This document shows positions 8,717-16,902 of a stretch of 64,000 bases of DNA, piece by piece. A program made the position numbers and the translations under genes. The stretch spans positions 558,001 to 622,000 of the forward strand of contig CAXXLB010000009.1 of assembly GCA_963664675.2 (NCBI GenBank). The letters are read 5' to 3'. How positions within the stretch are numbered: the stretch's first letter is position 1; each line of letters starts with the position of its first letter. Below the pieces are notes generated by a model. That model was not told the origin of the DNA. It was given only the letters and a program-made list of their open reading frames with translations, and searched no databases. The DNA comes from JASGMR01 sp963664675. Its GTDB lineage: Bacteria > Thermotogota > Thermotogae > Petrotogales > Kosmotogaceae.

Positions 8717-10216
8717 TTAAAGTGCTAAAGAAAGGATTTTTTCATCATTAAATTCCTTTCTTTCCAGTTCTCCATTGATAGTACCCTCTTTAAAAACATA
8801 TATTCTATCACAAATTCCTGTCAATTCAGGTAATTCAGATGAAATAAATATAACCCCTATATTCTTTTTCTCTGCTAGTTCTCTTATCATTTTATAGATT
8901 TCATATTTTGTTCCAACATCGATTCCATTTGTCGGTTCATCAAGGATTAAAACATTTATTTTTTCTTTGGAAATCCATCTGCTAATTACTACTTTTTGTT
9001 GGTTTCCTCCACTAAGAAGATCGATTCCCTGATTCAAATTCACATATTTTATTTTTAAAGTATCATTTCCAACAATTTTTTCGGCCAGTCTCTTTTCTTT
9101 TCCAGAATTTACTAATCCAAACATCTTAGTAAAATTCTTTATGAAGGAAATAGTTAAATTCTGTTTCAAATCATACCTTAAGATTAAACCTTTTTCTCTT
9201 CTGTCATCTGGAACAAGGTAAACATTTTTATCCATCATCGCTTGAGGATCTGGCTTTGCATTTTCATCATTGATTTTTATGGTACCACTTTTCATGAGTC
9301 TTAAACCATAAATTAGTTCAATTAACTCTGTTCTTCCAGAACCTATTAGCCCATAAAATCCCAATACTTCTCCACTTCTCAAATAAAAACTGTTATCTTT
9401 AACTAAAGTATAATCAGAAATACTATCGACATCCATTATAATTTCTTTTCCTGAATAATTTACAGGGGGATAAAGAGAAGTGATGTTTCTATTAACCATC
9501 AACCTTATACATTCTTCTTCTGTAATTTCATCCTTTTTGCTTGTGTGGACTTTTTTACCATTTCTGAAAATAGATATTCTATCTGCGGTTTCAAAAACTT
9601 CATCCATTTTGTGAGTAATTAAAATAACAGAAACACCGTCTTTTTTTATCTGATTTATAACGTTGAACAAGGTTTCAGACTCAGTTTCAGTAAGACTTGA
9701 GGTCGGTTCATCCAATATCAAAACCTTAGGTTTGTATAATAAAGCTCTTAGGATTTCGATAGCCTGTTTCTTTGCTGAACTTAACTGTGATACAGGGTAT
9801 TTAAAAGGAACATTCATTTTGTACTTTTTTTCAAGTTCTTCGGCTCGTTTTAAAATTTCCTTCTCATCTATAAAAATACCCTTTTTTAAAGGTTCCTCTT
9901 TAAGCAGAATATTTTGAGCACCTGTAAGATAAGGAATGAGGTTTCTTTCCTGGTAAACCATTCTAATACCAGCTTTTAGAGCTTCTGAAGGGTGTGAAAA
10001 CTTCACTTTTTTACCATTGTAAAAAACATTGCCTTCATCTTGATTAAAGATGCCGGTGATGATATTACAAAAGGTGCTTTTACCTGCACCGTTTTCACCA
10101 CAGATAGCATGAATCTCTCCCCTTTTTAATTCAAAATCAACTTTATCTAAAGCCAGGACTCCAGGGAAATTTTTAGTAATTTTTTCAGTTTTAAGAACTA
10201 TTTCATTTTCACTCAT
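8717..10216 (-). CDS. Sugar ABC transporter ATP-binding protein, tandem NBDs (RbsA type)
   Basis: 499 residues from the ATG at 10216. An upstream in-frame GTG at 10225 lies inside the GGGTG ribosome site. Two fused nucleotide-binding domains: NBD1 with GENGAGKST, signature variant LSSAKKQAIEILRAL, LILDEPTSSL and the ITHKMDEV switch; NBD2 with a degenerate P-loop GLIGSGRTEL, a canonical LSGGNQQKVVISRW and LILDEPTNGIDVG. This asymmetry is normal for RbsA/XylG. The first NBD is the closest visible relative of the ABC-like domain at the N-terminus of the two sensor kinases (23547-25448 and 26237-28084). Confidence 0.94.
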   Translation of the reverse strand: MSENEIVLKTEKITKNFPGVLALDKVDFELKRGEIHAICGENGAGKSTFCNIITGIFNQDEGNVFYNGKKVKFSHPSEALKAGIRMVYQERNLIPYLTGAQNILLKEEPLKKGIFIDEKEILKRAEELEKKYKMNVPFKYPVSQLSSAKKQAIEILRALLYKPKVLILDEPTSSLTETESETLFNVINQIKKDGVSVILITHKMDEVFETADRISIFRNGKKVHTSKKDEITEEECIRLMVNRNITSLYPPVNYSGKEIIMDVDSISDYTLVKDNSFYLRSGEVLGFYGLIGSGRTELIELIYGLRLMKSGTIKINDENAKPDPQAMMDKNVYLVPDDRREKGLILRYDLKQNLTISFIKNFTKMFGLVNSGKEKRLAEKIVGNDTLKIKYVNLNQGIDLLSGGNQQKVVISRWISKEKINVLILDEPTNGIDVGTKYEIYKMIRELAEKKNIGVIFISSELPELTGICDRIYVFKEGTINGELERKEFNDEKILSLAL

Positions 10217-10243
10217 ATATAACACCCTTTCATTTAAAATAAA

Positions 10244-10268
10244 ATCGGGAGACTTACGATCTCCCGAT
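10244..10268 (-). other. Stem-loop between binding-protein and ATPase genes of operon A
   Basis: Inverted repeat ATCGGGAGA/TCTCCCGAT with a 7-base loop. On the minus-strand transcript it is followed by ATTTTATTTT, a weak U-rich tail. Likely a partial terminator or 3' stabiliser giving more binding protein than ATPase and permease. Confidence 0.7.
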
Positions 10269-10286
10269 ATTTAAATTTAAGAATTA

Positions 10287-11348
10287 TTACTGAATCTGGT
10301 AAGGACCGCCTGCATCCTGCCAGTTGTACCATGCGTCAGGATCATCAGGATCTCCGCCATAGTATCCGAATACTTCATGAATTGATGTTCCTGGTGCTGG
10401 AACATTGAATTCATCAGTTACAACAGGCATCTGATATATTACTCTCCCGTGAGGAACTATTGAACCTTCGTCCCCTGGTAAAATACCCATTTCAACTTGG
10501 TTGATAGCTTCAAATACTGTATGAACGTAAAGCTCGAACGGCTGACTTACAGTTGCAGCAAATGGTTTGCCTTCTCTGATCATATCGTAAACTGCTGAAC
10601 CACCGTCAATACCTGTGATAAAGATATCATCTCTTGTATATCCAGCCTGTTCAACGATCTTTGAAGCATACATACCTGGTGTATCCCAACCGGAGAAAAT
10701 CCAGTCAAGATCATCACCGTATTTTGTCATCCAGTTTTCAGCAACATTCACAGCACTTTGTTCATATCCAACGAGTGGTAAGAATTCTTCGGATACTAAT
10801 TCTACTGCTGGATAATCTCTTACAAATAAAGTAGCAGCTGCGTAAGCTCTTCTTCTCATAATATGCCATTTTCCACTGAAGATAGCAACGTTTCCTCTTT
10901 CGTTCATTCTTGTAAGTCCCCAGTAAGCCATTAATGATCCAGCTACAGCATTGTTCTGAGTACAACTTACAATAACTCCAGGTCTTAATTCAGTATCTAC
11001 ACAGTAAACTCCTATTCCAGCTTCTTCTGCTTTAAGTATAAGATCAGCAACTGCTTCCATATCCCAGTAAATGATAACGATTGCATCAACATTTTTTCTG
11101 ATGAGAGTTTCCATTGTTTCTCTCTGCTGTGTATTATCTCTAACTGTCATAGCATCGATGTATTCCCAACCTCTGTGAGCACATTCGATCTTAACCTGTT
11201 GGAAGTCTCTTTGACAGGATTCAGCTTCTAATCCATGTCCACAAATAGCTACAGTAACATCCTTTGCAAATTCTTCAGCTGCAAATCCTGATACGGCAAA
11301 ACCGAAGATCATTACAACTGCTAAACTTAACATAATTAACTTTTTCAC
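10287..11348 (-). CDS. Sugar ABC transporter substrate-binding protein (RbsB-like, Peripla_BP_4)
   Basis: 353 residues, GTG start with an upstream GGGGTG site. Sec signal peptide: KK start, hydrophobic core, FGFAVSGFAAEE cleavage region. Two-lobed type-I periplasmic fold: AICGHGLEAESCQRDF in strand 1, TMETLIRKNVDAIVIIYWD, TGIDGGSAVYDMIREGKPFAATVSQ near the hinge. The C-terminal tail is rich in Asp, Trp and Gly (GGDPDDPDAWYNWQDAGG). Ligand unknown. Cotranscription with DhaK/DhaL points to a ketose, polyol or small sugar that becomes a hydroxyketone substrate inside the cell. Confidence 0.92.
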   Translation of the reverse strand: MKKLIMLSLAVVMIFGFAVSGFAAEEFAKDVTVAICGHGLEAESCQRDFQQVKIECAHRGWEYIDAMTVRDNTQQRETMETLIRKNVDAIVIIYWDMEAVADLILKAEEAGIGVYCVDTELRPGVIVSCTQNNAVAGSLMAYWGLTRMNERGNVAIFSGKWHIMRRRAYAAATLFVRDYPAVELVSEEFLPLVGYEQSAVNVAENWMTKYGDDLDWIFSGWDTPGMYASKIVEQAGYTRDDIFITGIDGGSAVYDMIREGKPFAATVSQPFELYVHTVFEAINQVEMGILPGDEGSIVPHGRVIYQMPVVTDEFNVPAPGTSIHEVFGYYGGDPDDPDAWYNWQDAGGPYQIQ

Positions 11349-11364
11349 CTTTTCACACCCCTTT

Positions 11365-12003
11365 TCATTTTAGTGAGTTATTTATCTCTTTAAAGAAGTA
11401 GAAAATTACAGTTGCTCCTGGATCTAGTTCCCCGACCGTCCTTTCAGCAAAGGCCTTTGCTCTACCCTTAGTTGCCATCATTTCTCTTGTGCTATTCATC
11501 CCCTCAACTGCTGCTTTTTGAGAGAGTTCTGCTGCTTCTTCAATTGGTAGGCCTTCATCAGCTGCTTTTTTAAGCACTTCTACAGCTGGATGTAAAGCGT
11601 CCAACATAGTTTTTTCGCCTAAATTAGCCTTTCCTCTTTTCATGATTCCCTTTTCTGCAGCTTCGAATATGGAATGAATATCGGATAGATCTATTTCAGT
11701 CTTTCCCTCGACTGTCTTTCCTCCTTCCATAAATGCTGTTGCGAGTAACATTCCAAATGTAGAAGGATTTGCTTCCATACATTCCATTCCACATTTTCTT
11801 AATATGATACCTATATCTTCAATATTAAGTTCTTCAAGTTTTTTAATCATTGCATTGTTGGATTTTGAGATAGTTATACCTAAATCACCGTCACCAATTT
11901 CAGCGTCCAGTTTTCTGAATAAGTCTATATACTTATCGTTTATGACTTTAAACGTATTTGTGAGAATTTTTTTAAGTTCCTTTGAATCTATTTTTCTTCT
12001 CAT
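11365..12003 (-). CDS. dhaL: Dihydroxyacetone-kinase nucleotide subunit DhaL (paralogue 1)
   Basis: 212 residues from the ATG at 12003, which has a GGAG site 5 bases upstream (the TTG one codon earlier is less likely). All-helical DhaL domain with the metal/nucleotide aspartates in LDAEIGDGDLGITI, the glycine-rich ANPSTFGMLLATAF segment, KTMLDALHPAVEVL and the C-terminal GRAKAFAERTVGELDPGA. Separate DhaK and DhaL chains are typical of PTS-type kinases, yet no DhaM-type phosphodonor is encoded anywhere in this window, so the phosphate source (ATP directly, or a DhaM elsewhere) is open. 13 bases downstream of dhaK. Confidence 0.93.
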   Translation of the reverse strand: MRRKIDSKELKKILTNTFKVINDKYIDLFRKLDAEIGDGDLGITISKSNNAMIKKLEELNIEDIGIILRKCGMECMEANPSTFGMLLATAFMEGGKTVEGKTEIDLSDIHSIFEAAEKGIMKRGKANLGEKTMLDALHPAVEVLKKAADEGLPIEEAAELSQKAAVEGMNSTREMMATKGRAKAFAERTVGELDPGATVIFYFFKEINNSLK

Positions 12004-12015
12004 CAAATCTCCTTC

Positions 12016-13020
12016 TTAAAATTGTTGTAATAGCATAGGTGCTTCTACAGGCATATTCAATAATTCTTTAAATTCATCATTCAATTTGAATAGCGAAATA
12101 GAAAGACCCTTCATTTCCATTGAAGTTGCATACTCTCCAACAAAGGCTTTATATGTCTTAATTCCCTTTGCTTCCAAGATTTCATTAACCTTTCTGAACA
12201 TTACATATAATTCCTGAGGAGCTGTTGCACCTAATCCGTTTATTAAAACTGCTACTTCATCTCCCTTAACATATGGAAGGTCGTCGATTATTCTTTCAGT
12301 CATGAACTCAGCTATTTCATCTGCTGTTCTTAATTTTTCTCTTTTGATACCTCTTTCACCATGAATTCCCATACCAATTTCCATTTCATCTTCAGCTATT
12401 TCAAATGTTGATTTTCCTGCTGCTGGGATTGTACATGGAGAAAGTGCAACGCCCATCGTTCGGACGTTTTCAAGAGCTGCATCGGTTACTTTTTTAACTT
12501 CTTCCAGAGAAGCTCCCATTGCTGCAGCTGCTCCGGCAATCTTGTATCCAAACATAATTCCTGCTATACCTCTTCTATCCTCTTTTTTCTCCCTTGGAGC
12601 TGAAGCTACATCATCAGCACCAATACATGTTAAAACCTTTATTCCTTCATCTTCAGCCATTTCAGCTGCCATATCGAAGTTCATTATATCTCCGCCATAG
12701 TTACCATAGAGATATAGAACACCTTTACCACTATCAATAGCCTTGGTTACTGCTAACATTTCGTTTGCAGATGGTGAGGAGAATACTTCCCCGACAGAAG
12801 CTCCGTCGATAAGATTTTTTCCTATGTAACCCAGAAATAGGGGCAGGTGGCCTGAACCACCGCCCGTAGCAATAGCTACTTTATCTTTAACAGGAGAGTT
12901 AGCATAAACAAGAGTTCTCGGATAATCCTCTATTCTTTTGAACGTATTAGGATAAGCTTTCACTATACCATTAAGCATTTCCTTTATTAGATTATCAGTC
13001 TTATTTATGATTTTTTTCAT
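12016..13020 (-). CDS. dhaK: Dihydroxyacetone-kinase substrate subunit DhaK (paralogue 1, altered active-site loop)
   Basis: 334 residues, the normal DhaK length. The covalent substrate histidine is kept (H220 in GMGIHGE), as are the catalytic-site histidine (H58 in GGGSGH) and Asp (D111 in GGDIMNF). The loop after H58 reads GHLPLFLGYIG instead of the usual GHEPAHxGyVG, and the residue before the NY-GD motif is Gly, not Lys, unlike paralogue 2 at 15890-16876. These positions line the ketone pocket, so the substrate is probably not plain dihydroxyacetone; a C4-C5 ketose such as erythrulose is a guess based on known DhaK relatives linked to ABC importers. Confidence 0.92.
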   Translation of the reverse strand: MKKIINKTDNLIKEMLNGIVKAYPNTFKRIEDYPRTLVYANSPVKDKVAIATGGGSGHLPLFLGYIGKNLIDGASVGEVFSSPSANEMLAVTKAIDSGKGVLYLYGNYGGDIMNFDMAAEMAEDEGIKVLTCIGADDVASAPREKKEDRRGIAGIMFGYKIAGAAAAMGASLEEVKKVTDAALENVRTMGVALSPCTIPAAGKSTFEIAEDEMEIGMGIHGERGIKREKLRTADEIAEFMTERIIDDLPYVKGDEVAVLINGLGATAPQELYVMFRKVNEILEAKGIKTYKAFVGEYATSMEMKGLSISLFKLNDEFKELLNMPVEAPMLLQQF

Positions 13021-13022
13021 TT

Positions 13023-13772
13023 TTATTTACTTCCTAACCATTTAACTACATTAACCCAGAAGGTGGGATAGTCTTTCCAGTCGACCATTCCTCTACCCCA
13101 GTGAGGAGCAGGATCAGTAGCAAAAGCTAATGTTTTCCCCTTTCCATATGTGCCAGTAACAATAATTGGATCGTTGTTGTAATCAGCCAATATATCTACG
13201 TCTTTCTTTGCGACAACCTGGTTGTATCCTGAGAATAATGGAGGAGCTGAAGCAAAATCAACATCTTTGAAAATAGGGTGTTCAGGTTTTAAAATATTTG
13301 GAACCATACCCTCTGATAATTCAACCCTGTCGTCATATGGGAAACAAGTAACAGGTAATGTTTCTTCTAAGGGAGTGTTGTGCCATTTTGCCATTCCAAA
13401 CATTCCACCAAATGATAACCAGCCACCAACTCCACAAAGTCCACCACCGTTTTCTACCCATTTTTTTAATCCTGTCAATCTATCTTTACCCATTGGGCAG
13501 TTATTAAATCTGTCTTCATACATGATTATTGTGTCAGTACCTACATCACTGAAAAGAACTACATCGTATTTTTTAATTTCTTCAGGACCAGGAAAATTTC
13601 TCTGACACTCACTTGTTGGTAGATAGGTTAAATCAATATCAGGGTCATCATTTAAAGCCTTTTTTAAATGGAAACTCTCATCATGTACCACTCCATCTGT
13701 CCAAGAATTCATACCCTTTACATAGGTGGTGATTAACATTACCTGGTCACCACAATAAAAAACCTTTAACAT
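13023..13772 (-). CDS. Class-I glutamine-amidotransferase-like protein (GATase1-like, ThuA-related)
   Basis: 249 residues, ATG with a GGAGG site 7 bases upstream. Flavodoxin-like strands lead to KKWVENGGGLCGVGGWLSFGG, where a Cys sits in the position of the amidotransferase nucleophile elbow (G-L-C-G-V-G). A WHNTPLEETLPV segment and the ending YGKGKTLAFATDPAPHWGRG resemble the GATase1-like (PF07090) family; no classical glutaminase triad is obvious. It is the first gene after the ANTAR leader and 2 bases from dhaK, so it belongs to this carbohydrate pathway, possibly as a hydrolase or isomerase-like enzyme. Function not known. Confidence 0.75.
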   Translation of the reverse strand: MLKVFYCGDQVMLITTYVKGMNSWTDGVVHDESFHLKKALNDDPDIDLTYLPTSECQRNFPGPEEIKKYDVVLFSDVGTDTIIMYEDRFNNCPMGKDRLTGLKKWVENGGGLCGVGGWLSFGGMFGMAKWHNTPLEETLPVTCFPYDDRVELSEGMVPNILKPEHPIFKDVDFASAPPLFSGYNQVVAKKDVDILADYNNDPIIVTGTYGKGKTLAFATDPAPHWGRGMVDWKDYPTFWVNVVKWLGSK

Positions 13773-13832
13773 ACAAATACCTCCTTATGATATTTACACT
13801 GGTTAAACCTTTGTCTGATTTTTTTAGCATAT

Positions 13833-13909
13833 AAAAAAAGAGCACCTTGCAATATGCAAGGCACTCATAACCTTCCTAATACGCTCTTTACCACCCATGA
13901 GTAAAAAGC
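13833..13909 (-). promoter_or_regulatory. ANTAR-type antitermination leader A (two hexaloop hairpins plus terminator)
   Basis: Read as minus-strand RNA. Hairpin P1 (13909-13883) has stem GCUUUUUAC/GUAAAGAGC, a bulged U, a C-G closing pair and hexaloop AUGGGU. Hairpin P2 (13874-13858) has stem AAGG/CCUU, a bulged U, a U-G closing pair and hexaloop AUGAGU. P2's loop and 3' arm are also the 5' arm of a strong terminator (13866-13840, 11-12 bp, then seven U at 13839-13833), so P2 and terminator are mutually exclusive. This is the architecture of leaders bound by ANTAR response regulators such as EutV and NasR. Sixty bases separate it from the first gene of the importer/DhaKL operon. Canonical loops are described as A1/G4; here A1, G3 and purine-4 are seen. 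Confidence 0.85.
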
Positions 13910-13943
13910 TCTCTAAATTTAATTTTTAAAACTATCCTTTTAT

Positions 13944-13972
13944 TATCTACATTTCTATGTATATCTTATCAA
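13944..13972 (-). promoter_or_regulatory. Probable sigma-70 promoter of operon A
   Basis: Minus strand: -35 TTGATA (13972-13967), 17-base spacer, -10 TAGATA (13949-13944). Transcription would begin near 13937, about 28 bases before the first ANTAR hairpin, giving a leader of about 165 bases. Confidence 0.45.
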
Positions 13973-14108
13973 CATTCCTTATAAAATACAAATTGATCTA
14001 TTCATTATGTATAACATTTATTTTTATTCAGAACCAATTATTATATATAATCTAAACCATTCTTAAATTTTTAAAAAACAGGAAACAAATTGAATCAGTA
14101 GAAAATTC

Positions 14109-15215
14109 TTATTTATATTCAATTATATTTTTTTGTTTTGATATTGCCTTCCAGCTTCCGATATCTTCAAAATATACATAATATATTTCTTCAATTACAT
14201 TATCTCTATCATCATAAACATATTTATATTTTTCTAAAAATGGTTCTCCTAAACTCTTATTCAGAATTGTTTGCTCAATTAAATTATCATTTTTATCATA
14301 AACAGATGATGAAATAACTGTTTCTTTTTCTCCAAAACAGTCCGTTTCCTTTATCATCTTATCTTCTTGATACTCTGCTTTGTTATGAGTGGTTAATTTA
14401 CCGTTTTTATCAAACATCTTGAATTCGATCATATTTCCATTGTCATCGTACCATGCTTCGTAAGTGGATAAAACATTCCCATCTATATCAACATCAAGAG
14501 CTTTAATCAAATTATTGTTTTCATCGTATTCATATATATGATTGAAGGAAAACTCTTTTTCATCGCCGTATGTGATTTCCTCTATGACATTGTTTCTTTC
14601 ATCATAAACAAATTCGTTTCTGTATTCAAACTGATATCTCTGTTCGCCTTTGTATTCATATGCTATGTACTTGGATTCAGAGATAAGATTGTCGTTCTCA
14701 TCATATCTAGCTTCATACATAGATCCTGTATATCCTTCAGTAAAATCCTCAGTTTTTATTAAATTATCATTTTCATCATATTCTGCAGAGTAGATTGAAA
14801 TAACATTACCATCAATATCGTATCCAGTACCCTTTATCTGGTTACCTTTTTCATCATAATCATAAATGTAATTATAATAAATGGTCCCTCCTTCTCTATT
14901 TCTTCTTCCATTTACTTCAATCATATAACCATTTACATCATAAATGTATTCATATGAATATTGAAGGTTATTCTCAGCATCAAATCTGTCTTCAAAAATC
15001 ATATTGTCATTCCCATCGAATTGGGCATTTATGAAATCAAGTTCATTCCAGTTGTTGTTTTCATATGTATATTCAATGACAGATATATTTTTTACTCCTT
15101 TAAAGTCTACGTCTTTTACATATGGGTCAATCCAGATCGCAAAAAAACTCACTGAAAGTACCGTTGTGATTACTAATACTAAAAATATGATTTTGAATCT
15201 ATTTTCTGAATTCAA
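14109..15215 (-). CDS. Membrane-anchored tandem-repeat protein (YD/RHS-like repeats)
   Basis: 368 residues from a TTG start with a perfect AGGAGG 7 bases upstream. One N-terminal membrane segment (about 9-28) is uncleaved-anchor-like. The rest is about a dozen repeats of 20-28 residues built on Y-x-Y-D-E-N-D-N-L-I-x-E/K, with alternating Tyr and acidic residues. This resembles RHS/YD or MORN-like beta-hairpin repeats and is strongly acidic. No catalytic motif is visible. It lies 18 bases after dhaL-2, so it is probably the last gene of importer operon B, a surprising partner for a sugar importer. A surface-exposed glycan-binding or scaffolding role is only a guess. Confidence 0.75.
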   Translation of the reverse strand: MNSENRFKIIFLVLVITTVLSVSFFAIWIDPYVKDVDFKGVKNISVIEYTYENNNWNELDFINAQFDGNDNMIFEDRFDAENNLQYSYEYIYDVNGYMIEVNGRRNREGGTIYYNYIYDYDEKGNQIKGTGYDIDGNVISIYSAEYDENDNLIKTEDFTEGYTGSMYEARYDENDNLISESKYIAYEYKGEQRYQFEYRNEFVYDERNNVIEEITYGDEKEFSFNHIYEYDENNNLIKALDVDIDGNVLSTYEAWYDDNGNMIEFKMFDKNGKLTTHNKAEYQEDKMIKETDCFGEKETVISSSVYDKNDNLIEQTILNKSLGEPFLEKYKYVYDDRDNVIEEIYYVYFEDIGSWKAISKQKNIIEYK

Positions 15216-15233
15216 TGCTCTGCCTCCTCTTTT

Positions 15234-15869
15234 TTACTGAAAAAATTGATCTTTAATAGATGATATTATTACAACAATTGCCTTTGCACCGGCATCATAA
15301 GCTCCAATACTTCTTTCACCAAGATATCTTGCTCTTCCCTTTGAAGCTGTTATTGTTTTAGTAGATTCTGCACCCTTTTCGGCTTCTTTAATTGCTATTT
15401 CAAAAGCGTTCTCAATTTCCAGATCTTCTTCTGCACTCTTCTTGAGAGATTCTGTCAGCGGTATAAGAGAATCGAGTAATGTTTTATCTCCGAGTTTTGC
15501 TTTTCCAACCTTCTGAATCCCATCTATCATTGACTGAAAAAGTTCTGAAACCTCTTTAAGATCGAGTGATTCCTTTCCCTTTGAGTATCTTCCTGCTCTC
15601 ATGAAAGCATTTCCCCAGATAGGGCCTGAAGCTCCGCCACATTTTTCCATGATTATCATACTGCAGCTTCTCAAAAAAGAACCTATATCCTTTCTGTTTA
15701 AATTGTCCCAATCTGCTTTTATTTCAGAAAATCCTTTAGCAAGTGAGGTTCCAAAATCTCCATCTCCAGCTACAGAATCAAGGTCGCAAAAGTAACCTTC
15801 GTTTTCAATAATAGTGTCAACAACTACATTAATTATATTTATGAATTCTTTCTTAGATATACTTTTCAT
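15234..15869 (-). CDS. dhaL: Dihydroxyacetone-kinase nucleotide subunit DhaL (paralogue 2)
   Basis: 211 residues from the ATG at 15869. A longer frame to 15905 overlaps dhaK and lacks a good ribosome site. DhaL marks: LDSVAGDGDFGTSLAKGF (metal-binding aspartates), CGGASGPIWGNAFMRAG (nucleotide site), KTLLDSLIPLTESL, and ASKGRARYLGERSIGAYDAGA. Compared with paralogue 1 it has the more usual C-G-G-A-S-G-P-x-W/Y-G nucleotide loop. Pairs with DhaK-2 encoded 20 bases upstream. Confidence 0.93.
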   Translation of the reverse strand: MKSISKKEFINIINVVVDTIIENEGYFCDLDSVAGDGDFGTSLAKGFSEIKADWDNLNRKDIGSFLRSCSMIIMEKCGGASGPIWGNAFMRAGRYSKGKESLDLKEVSELFQSMIDGIQKVGKAKLGDKTLLDSLIPLTESLKKSAEEDLEIENAFEIAIKEAEKGAESTKTITASKGRARYLGERSIGAYDAGAKAIVVIISSIKDQFFQ

Positions 15870-15889
15870 TATCAAAATCCCCCAGATCC

Positions 15890-16876
15890 CTATAGTTGTT
15901 TCCAAGCAACTGTATTTGCAGGAGCTTTCAACAGTCTCTTAAGTTCATCATCCAATTTCAAAAGTGTTATTGAAGCTCCATCCATATCGATGGATGTCAT
16001 GAAATTCCCCACTTCTGTTTTGAATACCTTGATTCCCTTTTTCTTCAATATTTCTTCCACTTCATTATTTATTATGAATAATTCCTGTAAAGGGGTTCCG
16101 CCAAAACCATTTATCATTAAAGCCACTTCATCTTCAGAATTAAAGGGTAAATCACCCAGAATATTTTCCATCAATTTTTCAGTAATTCCCTTCGCGGCAA
16201 TGAGATCATCTCTATATGTTCCTGCTTCACCATGAATTCCAACACCCATTTCAATCTTGTCATCTTCAAGGTCGAAGGTTGGTTTTCCCCTTGCAGGAAC
16301 TGTACATGATTTTAAAGCTACTCCCATTGTTCTAACATTGTCAATAACCTTTTGAGCAATTCTTTTTACTTCAGCAAGATCTTCTCCGGCTTCAGCTGCA
16401 GCACCGGCTATTTTATGAACGTAGAGTGTTCCGGCAACTCCTCTTCTTTCATCTATATCTTTTATCGCAACATCGTCATTAACACATACTGATTCAATTT
16501 TTATATCCTCATATTCTGCCATTTCAGCAGCGCTTTCAAAGTTCATTACATCTCCTGAATAGTTTTTAATTATTAGCAGAACTCCCTTGTCGGAATGATT
16601 ATTTAATATTGTATTATATACCTGCATTACTGAAGGAGATGCAAAAACGTCTCCGCAGACAGCAGCATCAAGCATTCCCTTTCCTACAAAACCACCATGT
16701 GCAGGTTCATGGCCACTGCCCCCACCACTTATTAGATTGACTTTGCCATTATCTGATTCTTTTCTGCTTATTACCACATTCTTTTCATCGAATTTAACTA
16801 TATCCCCAAATGCTTTTTCCATTCCTTTGCACATCTCATTAACTAAACTCTTTGGGCTGTTAATCAATTTTTTCAT
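15890..16876 (-). CDS. dhaK: Dihydroxyacetone-kinase substrate subunit DhaK (paralogue 2, canonical)
   Basis: 328 residues with the canonical site: GGGSGHEPAHGGFVG (H56), KNYSGDVMNF (D109) and the substrate-binding histidine H215 in GVGIHGEAGT. It therefore fits a genuine dihydroxyacetone-type kinase subunit better than paralogue 1. Located between the RbsA-type ATPase gene (27 bases upstream) and dhaL-2. Because a DhaK covalently binds short-chain hydroxyketones, the importer of this operon probably brings in a sugar or polyol that is oxidised or cleaved to one. Confidence 0.94.
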   Translation of the reverse strand: MKKLINSPKSLVNEMCKGMEKAFGDIVKFDEKNVVISRKESDNGKVNLISGGGSGHEPAHGGFVGKGMLDAAVCGDVFASPSVMQVYNTILNNHSDKGVLLIIKNYSGDVMNFESAAEMAEYEDIKIESVCVNDDVAIKDIDERRGVAGTLYVHKIAGAAAEAGEDLAEVKRIAQKVIDNVRTMGVALKSCTVPARGKPTFDLEDDKIEMGVGIHGEAGTYRDDLIAAKGITEKLMENILGDLPFNSEDEVALMINGFGGTPLQELFIINNEVEEILKKKGIKVFKTEVGNFMTSIDMDGASITLLKLDDELKRLLKAPANTVAWKQL

Positions 16877-16902
16877 TTATTTTCACCACCTATATTAATT
16901 GT

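Noticed and set aside
13840..13866. Terminator hairpins themselves as the second ANTAR hairpin
   Set aside because: Their loops are five bases (AUAUU, UGUGU, GAAAU) or about eight, with no shared pattern; the alternative P2 fold has the conserved hexaloop in leaders A-C.
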